Shown one piece after another: positions 24,996 to 34,422 of a stretch of DNA of 64,000 bases; position 1 is the stretch's first letter; the number at the start of each line of letters is the position of its first letter. The DNA comes from an uncultured Clostridia bacterium. Lineage in GTDB: Bacteria; Bacillota; Clostridia; Christensenellales; UBA1242. The position numbers were made by a program, and so were the translations under genes. The notes under the pieces were generated by a model. That model was given only the letters and a program-made list of their open reading frames with translations. It was not told the DNA's origin and made no database searches. The stretch covers positions 1 through 64,000 of the forward strand of contig CALVOG010000007.1 of the NCBI GenBank assembly GCA_944350265.1, written 5' to 3'.

Positions 24996-26407
24996 TGAAT
25001 TTTTTGTATGCGCTTTTGGTGAGTTTGGCGCTTTTTGGGCTTTCGTTTCCGCTTATAAAAGTTTACCAATTAGAAAATTACAGGGTGAAAAATTTTCTTA
25101 AAAATGTTTTTCAATTCAATCTTTCATTTGGTGATAAAAACAGGTTAGTTTTCACAAAACGCTTAAAAAGAATGCTTTTTTGCCATTTTTTCTTAATTTT
25201 TGTGCTATTTTTGTTGATTTTTTATCTTATTAAGAATGTTTACATAGAATTGGGCTTGATTTTCTCGGGCGTTATTTTACTGCCTTTGCTTATACTTTTA
25301 TCCCATTTTTTGATACTTCCTTTTGAAGAATTTTTGAAGAAAAGATATATCAAAAAAGCGAAAAAGAAACTCGAAAATATGCCTTGTAAAACGATTGCGA
25401 TAACGGGTAGTTTTGGAAAGACGTCGACCAAGAACATACTTTTGGAAATTTTGGCGCGAAAGTTTAAGGTGTGCGCAACGCCGAAGAGTTACAACACGCC
25501 TATGGGAATTTGTCGAACTATTTTAACTGATTTAAGCCCGCTTGACGACTTTTTTGTGGTGGAGATGGGTGCTAGGCATCGGGGCGACATCGCCTTTCTT
25601 TGTGACCTAGTTGGCGTGGATTACGGAATTTTGACACCTGTTGGGCTTTGTCACATTGAAACTTTTAAAAATCTTAGTAATGTTGAAAAAACGAAGTTTG
25701 AACTTTGCGAAAATGTTAAAAATTTTGTGGTTATAAATGGAAAAAGCGCTTCGTCTATGAAACTTTTTGAGAAGTGCGACAAGAAAAAATACCTCATCGG
25801 CAAGGAAAATTCTTTCGCTTATGCAACACGCGAGAGGTGTGTGGGTGGGCGAAGCACATTTCAGTTAAACATTGACGGGAAGAACGTTTCGGTGTCCACG
25901 AATTTGCTTGGCAGGGCGAACATCGACAACATTGTGCTGGCGTCGAGCGTCGCGTATCTTTTGGGCGTGAACCTAATGGATATTAAGAGCGGAATTGAAA
26001 AACTGACACCTGTTCCGCATCGTTTGGAACTCATAAAAGGCTTCGCAACCGTTATTGATGACTCGTATAACAGCAATTTCGACGGATTCTATGAGGCGCT
26101 TTCGGTGCTAAATTCGTTTGCTGGTGAGAAAATTTTGGTAACGCCCGGTATGGTGGAACTTGGGGAGGAGCAAGAAAAACTAAATAGGCTGGTCGCAAAG
26201 GAAATTGCGAAGGTGTGTGACGTTGTTGTTGTGATGAATAAGGTCAATAAAAAGGCGCTGCGTGAAGGCTTACAAGAGGCGGGGTTTAATATGAAAAATG
26301 TTTTCTATGCGAACTCGCGCAAGGAGCAGAAGGAAATTTTAAAGAAAATTGTCAACAAAAACAGCGTCATCCTTTTCGAGAATGATTTGCCGGATAATTA
26401 TAGATAA
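24995..26407 (+). CDS. murF: MurF-type ligase with N-terminal membrane helices
   Basis: MurF joins D-Ala-D-Ala to UDP-MurNAc-tripeptide. The 470-residue product carries the Mur ligase ATP loop TGSFGKTSTKN at about 137-147, the substrate loop around SYNTPMG, EMGARHRGDI, and a C-terminal ligase domain with DDSYNSN. Unusually, about 115 residues precede the ligase core and hold three membrane segments (about 3-23, 62-82 and 88-112). This would hold the enzyme at the membrane. GGGAGGGG precedes ATG 24995. A MurF-related ligase of other specificity is possible but less likely given ddl next door. Confidence 0.87.
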   Translation: MNFLYALLVSLALFGLSFPLIKVYQLENYRVKNFLKNVFQFNLSFGDKNRLVFTKRLKRMLFCHFFLIFVLFLLIFYLIKNVYIELGLIFSGVILLPLLILLSHFLILPFEEFLKKRYIKKAKKKLENMPCKTIAITGSFGKTSTKNILLEILARKFKVCATPKSYNTPMGICRTILTDLSPLDDFFVVEMGARHRGDIAFLCDLVGVDYGILTPVGLCHIETFKNLSNVEKTKFELCENVKNFVVINGKSASSMKLFEKCDKKKYLIGKENSFAYATRERCVGGRSTFQLNIDGKNVSVSTNLLGRANIDNIVLASSVAYLLGVNLMDIKSGIEKLTPVPHRLELIKGFATVIDDSYNSNFDGFYEALSVLNSFAGEKILVTPGMVELGEEQEKLNRLVAKEIAKVCDVVVVMNKVNKKALREGLQEAGFNMKNVFYANSRKEQKEILKKIVNKNSVILFENDLPDNYR

Positions 26408-26732
26408 AAATATTCGCGCCAATTTCGATTATGTAGATTTCAATTATATAGAATAGTTAAAACAAATTGCAATTTTAAAAAATCAATTTTTAATGGGAAT
26501 TTTCAATCTAAAACTTGATTTAAAGTCAAAATTTTCAATTTATATGCTATAAAAAACAATTTTTATCAGAATTTTTAACAAACTATGTAATTTTTGAGAA
26601 AAATTGGAATGAAACATAATTGCATCAAATTTATTGGTGGGTGTGGCGAAAACAAAATATTTGTTATATTAGCTATATTAGCAGTGTTTTAACTTAAAGT
26701 TTTTGTTTTTCATATTAAATAGTGAGGTTAGA
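26408..26732. other. Gene-free AT-rich stretch before ddl
   Basis: 325 bp of very AT-rich sequence with runs of A and T. A TATATTA-rich segment near 26660-26680 may hold the ddl promoter. I see no gene or clear hairpin. Confidence 0.5.
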
Positions 26733-28058
26733 ATGAAAGTTTTTGTGTTTTTTGGTGGGGAAAGTGTTGAGCACGACATTTCTATCATAACAGCAATGCA
26801 AGTTTTGCGCGTTCGCCCTGATTTTGTGCCTGTTTACATAGCACGGGATGGCATTATGTGGATGGGTGAAAGATTGAAAAATGTTAATGTTTACACCAAC
26901 TTCGAACGGCGCGCGAAAGGCGTTAAAAAAGTGAGTTTTTTGAGTGGGAGGCCGTTTCTATTTTGTGAAAGGGGGCTGAGAAAAACCGTGAAAGTGGACT
27001 TCGCGCTTCTATGCATGCACGGTCATTTTGGTGAGGACGGAGGCTTACAAAGCGTGCTGGAAAGTTGCCATATTCCTTATTCGAGTTCAAATAGTGTGTC
27101 GTGTGCGCTTTGTATGGATAAAATTTTTATGAAGAATGTCTTAGATTCTAGCGGTGTGCCAAACGTGAAAGGCTATGCGCTAAATTACGATGAATATCTT
27201 TTAAATCCCAAAAGAATTTTGAAAGATATTGAAAAAAGTGTTAAGTTTCCTTTAATCTTAAAACCTGCGCGCCTTGGAAGTTCGATTGGTATCCGTGTTG
27301 TGAAAACAAAAGAAGAATTCTGCGAGAGTGTTGAATTTTGTGCAAAGTTCGATAACCGGATTTTGGTGGAAAAATATTTAGATGATATTGTTGAGTATAA
27401 CTGCGCTGGCGTGTGTGTGAACGGCGAGGTTGTAACTTCGAATGTCTATAAAGTTGAAAACAATTCAGCAATATTTTCGTTTGAAGAAAAATACTTGAAA
27501 GGCGTTAAAGAGGAAAGTGCCTTTTCTAACTTAAAACCTAATGCTGACGAGTTTACGCTGGATGTGGGTGAGCGGGAAGGTGAAAGATTGGATGTTGGCG
27601 ATAAGGAAAAATTTGAAGGAAAATGTGATAAGAAAGAAGTTGTTGATAAATATGACAAGAAAGAGGTTGGCGGTTGTTTTGTTGAAAAAGGTTTAAAAAA
27701 TATAGAAAATAATTATAAAAAAGACGAAAAAAGCGTAAAAAATGCATTAAAAAGTGAAAAAAGTTTAGAAAAACAGATAAAAATGCTCACAACTAAAGTT
27801 TATAAAATCTTCGATTGTTTTGGAGTGGTAAGGGCGGATTTTATTTTTGACCGCTCTCAAAATAAACTTTATGTGAATGAACTTAACACAATTCCTGGCT
27901 CGCTTGCCTTTCATCTATTTAAAAATTTAACATTTAAAGCCCTTATTTCCGCGCTTGTTGAGGAGGGGCTAGAAAGGCAAAAAAGAGAGAATTTTGTGCG
28001 CGCATATGACAGCCCTGCGCTTGACGTTTTTGAAAAAATTGACTTTGCAAAGAAGTAA
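26733..28058 (+). CDS. ddl: D-alanine--D-alanine ligase with a large insertion
   Basis: Ddl is the ATP-grasp enzyme that makes D-Ala-D-Ala for MurF. The 441-residue product has the N-terminal FGGESVEHDISI motif, MHGHFGEDG, KPARLGSSIG in the ATP-binding region and the metal site VNELNTIPGS near 381-390. The family is usually 310-370 residues. Here about 85-90 residues, roughly 258-345, are inserted after FSFEEKYL, at the position of the omega loop. The insertion is rich in K, E, D and V with repeated KKEVVDKYDKKEV-like units. Catalytic residues appear intact. GTGAGG precedes ATG 26733; an in-frame ATG at 26703 has no site. Confidence 0.92.
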   Translation: MKVFVFFGGESVEHDISIITAMQVLRVRPDFVPVYIARDGIMWMGERLKNVNVYTNFERRAKGVKKVSFLSGRPFLFCERGLRKTVKVDFALLCMHGHFGEDGGLQSVLESCHIPYSSSNSVSCALCMDKIFMKNVLDSSGVPNVKGYALNYDEYLLNPKRILKDIEKSVKFPLILKPARLGSSIGIRVVKTKEEFCESVEFCAKFDNRILVEKYLDDIVEYNCAGVCVNGEVVTSNVYKVENNSAIFSFEEKYLKGVKEESAFSNLKPNADEFTLDVGEREGERLDVGDKEKFEGKCDKKEVVDKYDKKEVGGCFVEKGLKNIENNYKKDEKSVKNALKSEKSLEKQIKMLTTKVYKIFDCFGVVRADFIFDRSQNKLYVNELNTIPGSLAFHLFKNLTFKALISALVEEGLERQKRENFVRAYDSPALDVFEKIDFAKK

Positions 28059-28338
28059 AATTAATTAAGGTGTTCTTAATAAGTTATTTACTTTTAAAAA
28101 TTTTTCATATGAATTTTTAGCAAAATTAAAAACCTAATTTATGAAAGCCTTTTCTATTTTTAAATATATTTGCTGTAAATTTTTATCGTTATTTTTGATT
28201 ATTAGGTGATGTGTTTTTTATTTCAATTATGTTTTTGCGAGTTGTTAAGTTATAAAATTTTTTGCGATATTTTTGCAAGACTTTTGAAAGTTTTTGAAAA
28301 TCAAAGAAAAAAACAGAATGGGGAAAAGAGAGGTTTAT

Positions 28339-30045
28339 ATGTGTGGTATATGTGGATATTTTGGCGCTGAGGCAGTTAAAAAAGTTTGTGACGGGCTGAA
28401 GATTTTGGAGTATCGAGGCTATGATTCTTGTGGGCTTGCGTATGTAGGCGACGGGAAAATAAATTCGATTAAAACGCTTGACGGCGTTGATGAGTTGATA
28501 AAAAAATCGGAGGGCTTATCAACTGAAATGGTCATTGGTCACACTCGCTGGGCAACACACGGTGCGGTGACTTTAAACAATGCGCATCCGCACTTTTCTG
28601 CCTCCAAAAAGCTGGTGATGGTTCATAATGGCATAGTTGAAAATTTTAAGGAACTTAAGAAAAATATTGATATTGATTTCTATTCTGCGACTGACACCGA
28701 GGTTTTTGTCAACCTTATTGAAAAGGAAAGCGGAAGTTTAATAGAGAAAGTTATTTCGGCGTCAAAAAAGGTGAAGGGCGCGTTTGCAATTATTGTTTTA
28801 AGTGAGAGAGGTGAAGTGGTTTTGGGCAAGCGAGAAACCCCGCTATACCTCTCCACGGGTGAGAAAGGCGTTTGTGTTTCAAGTGATGTTTTGGCGCTTG
28901 ACGGCGAAAAAATATATGCGCTTGGCGACGATGAGTTCGCCTCCATTGAAAACTCAAAAATTTTATTTTTCAATAAAAACGGCAAAAAAATCGTTAAAAA
29001 ATGCGAAAAAATTGAAAAAAATATGAATTTTTCGCAAATTTCTTTCAAAACGCATATGGAAAGTGAAATTTTTGAAACCAAAACGGCTTTAATAAAAACG
29101 CTGAAAAAATACAAAAATGAGGATATTTTTTCTCTTATAAAATTGCCTAAAAATTTCAAATCGGTTGTGCTTGTTGCTTGCGGGACGGCGTATCATTCCT
29201 CACTTGTTGGTGCTGAATTTTTTAAGAGTATTGGGATTGATGCGAGGGCGTATGTTGCAAGTGAATTTCGATATGGCAGGGAAATTTTAAGCGAAGACAC
29301 GCTCTATATCTTCGTCAGCCAAAGTGGCGAAACGGCGGATACAATCGCCTCTGCAAAACTCGTTCGCGCGAGAAAACTTTGCACACTTGCGCTGACAAAC
29401 ACGCCCAACTGCCTTCTTAACCGCGTTTGCAAAAGCGTTTTGCCAACCTTTGCGGGGCGCGAGGTTGCGGTTGCGTCCACGAAGGCGTATTGCTGTCAAG
29501 TTTTTTCGCTTTACCTATTTTCGGCTTATCTTGCGGGCAAAAGGTTGCCGACCGTTCAAACACTCAAAAAAATACCTCTTTTAGAGTTCCCGCGCGAACA
29601 AGTTGAGGATATTGCAAAATTTGAAAAGGTGTTTTTCGTTGGTAGAGAACTCGACCATCTCACCGCGCTTGAAGCGAGTTTGAAGTTGAAAGAAATTTCA
29701 TACATCAATTCGGTTGCCATCGCGTCGGGCGAACTCAAACACGGCACACTTGCGCTGGTGGACGAAACTTCGATTGTTGTGGCAATTTCCACAGAAAAAC
29801 GTGTGAAAGAAAAACTCCGCTCGAATTTGGAAGAGATTAAGGCGCGTGGCGGGAAGATTATTGTTCTTTCGTGTTTTGACGATTTTGCCGACTATGACTT
29901 GGTGAAAATTGAAAAATTTGCCGATTTTCTAATGCCAATTGTCAGCATTATTCCTCTCCAATTTTTGGCGCTACGAGTGGCAGAGCAACGCGGTTTTAAC
30001 CCCGACCGTCCGCGCAATCTTGCTAAATCCGTCACGGTGGAGTGA
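28339..30045 (+). CDS. glmS: Glutamine--fructose-6-phosphate aminotransferase
   Basis: GlmS makes glucosamine-6-phosphate, the entry to UDP-GlcNAc. The 568-residue product starts MCGICGY, giving the N-terminal nucleophile cysteine of the glutaminase domain. YRGYDS, HTRWATHG and HNGIVEN follow, then two SIS isomerase domains (CGTAYHSS, SQSGETADT) and a C-terminal PRNLAKSVTVE. It is slightly shorter than the typical ~600 residues. GAGAGG precedes ATG 28339. The 280-bp upstream region shows no recognisable glmS ribozyme core. Confidence 0.96.
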   Translation: MCGICGYFGAEAVKKVCDGLKILEYRGYDSCGLAYVGDGKINSIKTLDGVDELIKKSEGLSTEMVIGHTRWATHGAVTLNNAHPHFSASKKLVMVHNGIVENFKELKKNIDIDFYSATDTEVFVNLIEKESGSLIEKVISASKKVKGAFAIIVLSERGEVVLGKRETPLYLSTGEKGVCVSSDVLALDGEKIYALGDDEFASIENSKILFFNKNGKKIVKKCEKIEKNMNFSQISFKTHMESEIFETKTALIKTLKKYKNEDIFSLIKLPKNFKSVVLVACGTAYHSSLVGAEFFKSIGIDARAYVASEFRYGREILSEDTLYIFVSQSGETADTIASAKLVRARKLCTLALTNTPNCLLNRVCKSVLPTFAGREVAVASTKAYCCQVFSLYLFSAYLAGKRLPTVQTLKKIPLLEFPREQVEDIAKFEKVFFVGRELDHLTALEASLKLKEISYINSVAIASGELKHGTLALVDETSIVVAISTEKRVKEKLRSNLEEIKARGGKIIVLSCFDDFADYDLVKIEKFADFLMPIVSIIPLQFLALRVAEQRGFNPDRPRNLAKSVTVE

Positions 30046-30162
30046 AAAAAATAATAAGCGAGCGACAGTTGAAATGCCAAACAGTTGAAATGCCAATAAG
30101 TAAGCAAAAGACGAAATAAATTCAATAGGAAAATGGTAGTTGAAAATAGGAAAATGGCAGTT

Positions 30163-30350
30163 GAAAAGAAGATTCAATAAGATAAAATTACAATCCAATA
30201 AGCGTGTGATATTTAAAAAGAAGATTCAATAAGATAAAATTACAATCCCAATAAGCGGATGGTAGTTGAAAAGAAGATTTAATAAGATGAGATTAAACTT
30301 CAATAAGTGGTTGACAGTTGAAGCGGGTAGCAGTTGAAAAGAAAATCCAA
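30163..30350. repeat. ~53-bp tandem repeat after glmS
   Basis: Units starting GAAAAGAAGATTCAATAAGA recur near 30163, 30216 and 30268, with a shorter fourth copy near 30335, at a spacing of about 52-53 bp. Shorter related pieces (AGTTGAAATGCCAA twice) lie at 30067-30090. The interval 30046-30401 holds no gene that I can support. Confidence 0.65.
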
Positions 30351-30401
30351 TAGTGACAGTGGAGTTTCCGCCGACAAAATCGTTGCAACAATAGATTATA
30401 G

Positions 30402-30795
30402 TTAAATATGTTTTTGATTAGTTAGAAAGTTAGCGATGGCTTGGGCAGGGTTTACGTAGGTGAATTTTTCAATGTTTTTTGTCATTTTTTCATAAAGAGC
30501 GGGGTTAGTTTTTAATAATTTCACCTTTTCGCCCGCGTCTGTGATTTTATCAAGCCCCAAACAGCAACCGTTTTCCATAAAATATTTTTTGTTGATTTTT
30601 TCGTTGTTGATGAGTTTTTCGCGCACAATAAACGGCTTTTTGAGGGCAAGAATTTCGCCTAGTCCACAGCCTCCACAGCGCGAGATTAGAGCGTCGCACG
30701 CTTTCATATATAGGTCGATATGTGTGATGAAGCCAAGGTTGACAACATTATGTAAATTATTTTTTTCGATATAATTTTCTTTGAGGGCGCAAGGC
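30402..30795 (-). pseudogene. MurG-like glycosyltransferase remnant, 5' truncated
   Basis: The minus strand encodes a C-terminal piece of a GT28 glycosyltransferase of the MurG / diacylglycerol glucosyltransferase type. Key parts are LYMKACDALISRCGG and GLGEILALKKPFIV, which correspond to the UDP-GlcNAc-binding region. The open frame continues in the same family-like register upstream of the first ATG (30707) through HNVVNLGFI to about 30790. There it runs into a dispersed repeat containing CCAAGCGCGCTTGG. The N-terminal acceptor domain is missing, so I read this as a decayed gene cut by the repeat. Confidence 0.72.
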
Positions 30796-31265
30796 GACCA
30801 AGCGCGCTTGGGTGAGTGAGGTTTTTAAAGTTTAGCAGTGTTTTTTCTAAGAAAAAGAGGAAAGATTAGACATATTTGAGGAATGGTTGGTTAGCCAAAT
30901 TAAGCAATTCCTTTTAAGTGGATAGATTGGACGTTCGCGGGTGGTGGCAAAGTGGAAAAGTTTTGGTATAAGCGATAAAGTTTAACACGCGAAACAACAA
31001 AAAGTGACAGCGTCACCTACGACGAGATTCTTCGGCTTCGCCTCAGAATGACAACTGCCCTGCCTTCGGTATAAGCGACATAGTCTAACACGCGATACAT
31101 CAAAATGTGACAGTGTCACCTACGACGAGATTCTTCGCTTCGCTCAGAATGACAAATAACTGCCTTGCCTAACGGAATAAGCGACAGTGTGCGTCAGGCG
31201 TTTTTAAGTGGATAGATTGGCTCAGAATGACAAATAGGCTTTGTAGTCCTAACGGTAGAGGCTAT
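30796..31265. repeat. Cluster of dispersed repeat copies
   Basis: It contains one CCAAGCGCGCTTGG palindrome near 30800. Two copies of a dispersed element follow (about 31004-31083 and 31107-31195), each with a small hairpin (GTGACAGCGTCAC or GTGACAGTGTCAC) followed by CTACGACGAGATTCTTCG and CTCAGAATGACAA. A partial copy lies at 31221-31265. Related copies occur near 49.2, 58.4, 58.5, 59.7, 60.0 and 60.2 kb. No gene is visible. Confidence 0.75.
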
Positions 31266-31286
31266 ACCGCGCGTTAAACGCAATAT

Positions 31287-31530
31287 AAGAGGAATTATTA
31301 AATGAGAGGTGGGAGTGGCGTGTGGCGTATTTCTTTAAGAGGAATTATTAAATGAGAGGTGGGAGTGTTGTGTAGCGCATTTTTTTAAGAGGAATTATTA
31401 AATGAGAGGTAGGAGTGGCGTGTAGCGCATTTCTTTAAGATGAATTATTAGACGAGCGCAAGGAGTGTTGTATAGCGCATTTCTTTAAGAGGAATTATCA
31501 GGCGATGGTGGAAGTGGCGTGTTAAGACAA
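31287..31530. repeat. 50-bp minisatellite, about five units
   Basis: AAGAGGAATTATTAAATGAG and the rest of a 50-bp unit recur with starts at 31287, 31337, 31387, 31437 and 31487. The first three copies are nearly identical and the last two have diverged. The array ends about 85 bp before minD. Confidence 0.85.
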
Positions 31531-31615
31531 AAGTCGGGGAATTTCGGCAGGGTTCGACCTCGATTTTCTTTTTCCACCGCTCCGTTTGTTTTATAATGTT
31601 TTAGGGGTGAAAAAG

Positions 31616-32407
31616 TTGGCAAGGAAAATTGTGATTACAAGTGGCAAGGGTGGCGTTGGCAAAACCACCGTTTGTGCAAATCTCGGCGTGTATCTCTCTC
31701 GGCTCGGCTTTCGGGTTGCTATGCTGGATGTTGACATTGGGCTTAACAACTTGGACGTGGTGATGGGTATGGAGAAAAATGTTGTGTTCGATATCACCGA
31801 CGTCGTCAGCGGAAAGTGTCGGGTTCGGCAAGCGCTTATTGAGGACTATTCTTATCCCTCGCTCTATCTCTTGCCATCCTCCCACTCGTATGCCTCCAGC
31901 AAAATCACGGGCGAACATATCAAAAACATAACCGACATCATCGACCACTCTTTTGACTACATCCTAATTGACTGCCCTGCGGGAGTTGAGGCGGGCTTTC
32001 ATCGCGCCGTGTATCCAGCAAACGAGGCGATTGTGGTGGTGACTCCGCACATATCGAGTTTGCGCGATGCCGACAAAGTGCTTTCAATTTTAAGTAAGTA
32101 TCAAATTGAAAACAAGTATTTGGTGATTAATAGGATGCGTGGTGACCTCTTGCTGAACGGCGAAATGCTGAGCCTTGAAAGCATTATGAAATCGATGAAT
32201 ATTCCGCTTGTGGGCGTGATTCCAGAGGATGACTCGGTGGGAAAAATGTCGTCGAATGGGCGTATTCTTTTGGACTTTGAAAGCGCTCGCGCCTTCACTC
32301 TTCTTGCTGAAAATATCCACAATGGCAGTAGAAAAATCTTCGATTGCACCTATAAATATCGCGGGGTTTTGGGCTTTTTTAAGCGGAATATTAAAAAGCA
32401 CGTTTAA
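31616..32407 (+). CDS. minD: Septum-site ATPase MinD
   Basis: MinD is a membrane-cycling ATPase that positions the division site. The 263-residue product has the deviant Walker A SGKGGVGKT at residues 8-16, DVDIGLNNLD, and DCPAGVE as Walker B. It ends in a basic amphipathic segment (GVLGFFKRNIKK) that serves as the membrane-targeting helix. I choose TTG 31616, preceded by GGGGTGA; a GTG at 31607 lies within that site. A TATAAT is at 31592-31597. A MinE-like gene follows; no minC is visible here. Confidence 0.94.
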   Translation: MARKIVITSGKGGVGKTTVCANLGVYLSRLGFRVAMLDVDIGLNNLDVVMGMEKNVVFDITDVVSGKCRVRQALIEDYSYPSLYLLPSSHSYASSKITGEHIKNITDIIDHSFDYILIDCPAGVEAGFHRAVYPANEAIVVVTPHISSLRDADKVLSILSKYQIENKYLVINRMRGDLLLNGEMLSLESIMKSMNIPLVGVIPEDDSVGKMSSNGRILLDFESARAFTLLAENIHNGSRKIFDCTYKYRGVLGFFKRNIKKHV

Positions 32408-32565
32408 CAGCAGAAAATTGATAAGTTTATGAGATTTAAGTTTATGAAATTAATAAAAAAGGTTAAATTGACCCACATTTTGATAAAAGGGAAGCATTAT
32501 TCTAAATTCTTATTAAGCAAATTCAATTAAAACCACATTTTGATAAAATTTTTAAAGGAGGAAAT

Positions 32566-32784
32566 GTGTCACTTTTAAGACTTGAAGAAATTTTGGTTAA
32601 TGACAAGTTTGAAAATATCTCACAAATCGCGCACCTAATTGAAAAAGAGGTGGCGAAAGTGGCGAAAAATTATTTGGTTACGAGTGGAACCGTTGTTCGT
32701 TATAAGAAGGCAGGGGGCAAGTTTGTTTTCAACATCGAACTTACGGCGGAGCGCGTGAAACCTTTTGGGAAAATTATTGGATAA
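32566..32784 (+). CDS. MinE-like small protein
   Basis: A 72-residue protein starting at GTG 32566 behind AAAGGAGG, 158 bp after minD. The C-terminal half (LIEKEVAKVAKNYLVTSG, then VRYKKAGGKFVFNIELT) has the helix-then-two-strands pattern of the MinE topological-specificity domain, in which MinE strips MinD from the membrane. Sequence similarity is weak, so the assignment rests on size, pattern and place. The upstream gap carries two copies of CCACATTTTGATAAAA. Confidence 0.55.
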   Translation: MSLLRLEEILVNDKFENISQIAHLIEKEVAKVAKNYLVTSGTVVRYKKAGGKFVFNIELTAERVKPFGKIIG

Positions 32785-33110
32785 AGAGGAAAATTTTATC
32801 TTTAATTTCAACCTTAGAAGATACAAATAGTTTCCTAATTGAAGTTACAAATGGTTTTCTAATTGAAGTTATTTTCTAATTTTAATCGCTTAAAAATAGG
32901 CTGTTCGCAAGAAATAGTCAATTAGAATGTTATTCTTTTACAAAATCTACCTTATTTTCTATAAAATCAATTTTAGAAGTTGGCTAATTTTAATCGTTTG
33001 GCATAGGTTGCAAATTTGAAAACATTTTTAGTTAAATTTACTAAATTAACCCGATATCTCTTGCAAATTAGTTTTTTTATATGCTAAAATCACTCCTAAG
33101 TGAGGGAGAA
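32785..33110. other. Gene-free stretch with short repeats
   Basis: A ~25-bp unit (GAAGTTACAAATGGTTTTCT and close variants) repeats three times at about 32816-32885. An AATTTTAATCGYTT motif occurs twice further on. No gene is visible. Confidence 0.55.
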
Positions 33111-34265
33111 ATGGATAATAGAGTGCTTGAACTTAGAATAAAACAAAAGATGAGCGTTGAGGAGGTTGCGAAAATCATTGATATTCCCGCTGAAAGAATA
33201 AGGGAAATTGAAAATAATAGCGCGCCTTTAACAGAACAGGAGATTAAAAAATTTTCCATATTGTTCAATGTGCGTGCGGACGAAATTTATAGAAACGAAG
33301 ATTTTAAGTTTGAAGAAATTAAGCCTGAAGAAATTGAGGCTAAAGAAAGAAAGGAAGATAAAAAAGAGAAAAAAGTTAAGGAAGGAAGAACATTTTTTAA
33401 GCGTCCTCTTCTCTTCTTCCCACCAGTTTTAATGGCACTGTTGTTTCTCTTTATGGCATTGCCTTGCTATGGCGGAGATATCGACTTTGGCATCACAACG
33501 TCGAGTTATTCATTCAGCATTTTCGACCTAATGCTGACGAATGCTGACGGGCAGTTCCTTGACGACGGGCTGGCAACTATCGGCATTATTATGATAATCT
33601 TAAACAGCCTTGCAATAATTTATTTCGTTTGCGCAATGGTTGTTGGAAAGGAAGCGCTAAAAAAATTGGAGAGATATAATGTTGCAGTTTTGGGGCTTTC
33701 GGGCGTTATTAACTTTGCCTTCGCGCTTGCCACAATCCTAATTATCGGCGGAACAGAGGCGCTCTTATTCTCCGGCGTTGCAAGTTACTTCGTTTGGTTT
33801 GCATATTCGTTCTACGCGGTGGTTGTTGCGCTGATTGGTTTATATAATGTGACAAAGTCCACCAAGGATGAGGAGAAGAGTTTTATAGACGGATTTTCAA
33901 CAAAATCAAGGTTTGGGCTTCTTTTCACCTTTCTTCCACTTATCATTGAAACGATTTTGTTGGCGGTTATTTCTCTTAGTGGAGAGCAAGAAGGGAATGA
34001 AATTCTCACCTTCTTTGTGATGAATTTGGTGATTTTGTTACTTGTGGCGATTTTCTACACGGTGATTGTTTTTACAAGTGTTGCAACGCGACTAAAACTT
34101 AGAACGGCTTTTGATGTTGTGAATGGCGCGGTGGTTCTTTTCAACGTCATTTGGCTTATTTGCACAATTCCGCCAGTTTTTGAAGAGGTGATTGCGATGA
34201 GTGCCGTGAATATCCTCGTTTTTGGCTTATATTATCTTCTTCATCTTAGAAAAAAACAGGCGTAA
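33111..34265 (+). CDS. XRE-type HTH protein with multiple membrane helices
   Basis: A 384-residue protein. Residues 1-55 form a Cro/C1-type helix-turn-helix (LRIKQKMSVEEVAKIIDIPAERIREIE). A charged linker (about 60-95, rich in K and E) leads to about eight hydrophobic helices between 100 and 380. Such membrane-bound HTH proteins may sense envelope conditions, but the signal and target are unknown. GAGGGAG precedes ATG 33111; an in-frame ATG at 33081 has no site. Confidence 0.85.
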   Translation: MDNRVLELRIKQKMSVEEVAKIIDIPAERIREIENNSAPLTEQEIKKFSILFNVRADEIYRNEDFKFEEIKPEEIEAKERKEDKKEKKVKEGRTFFKRPLLFFPPVLMALLFLFMALPCYGGDIDFGITTSSYSFSIFDLMLTNADGQFLDDGLATIGIIMIILNSLAIIYFVCAMVVGKEALKKLERYNVAVLGLSGVINFAFALATILIIGGTEALLFSGVASYFVWFAYSFYAVVVALIGLYNVTKSTKDEEKSFIDGFSTKSRFGLLFTFLPLIIETILLAVISLSGEQEGNEILTFFVMNLVILLLVAIFYTVIVFTSVATRLKLRTAFDVVNGAVVLFNVIWLICTIPPVFEEVIAMSAVNILVFGLYYLLHLRKKQA

Positions 34266-34305
34266 AACGGAAAATACAAGATTGAAATAAATTTGTTAAA
34301 AATGC

Positions 34306-34334
34306 TTTACTTTTTGAAAAGTATGTGATATAAT
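34306..34334 (+). promoter_or_regulatory. rpsO promoter
   Basis: TTTACT at 34306-34311, 17 bp, and an extended -10 (TG then TATAAT at 34329-34334). An ~80-nt leader follows before the ribosome site GGAGG; it may hold the S15 autoregulatory fold, but I cannot assign the structure. Confidence 0.65.
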
Positions 34335-34422
34335 GGCGTTGTCGATTGATGCGATGCACAGTTTTAGGAGTCCTTCGACCTTTAACTTTGTGTCAGCAAA
34401 TAGTGAAAAATGGAGGTAAAAA

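Noticed and set aside
28059..28338. glmS ribozyme upstream of glmS
   Set aside because: I looked for the conserved core and cleavage-site context and found only AT-rich sequence without the expected paired regions.
30046..31530. CRISPR array
   Set aside because: The repeats are adjacent or irregularly spaced without unique spacers of constant length, and no cas gene is present.
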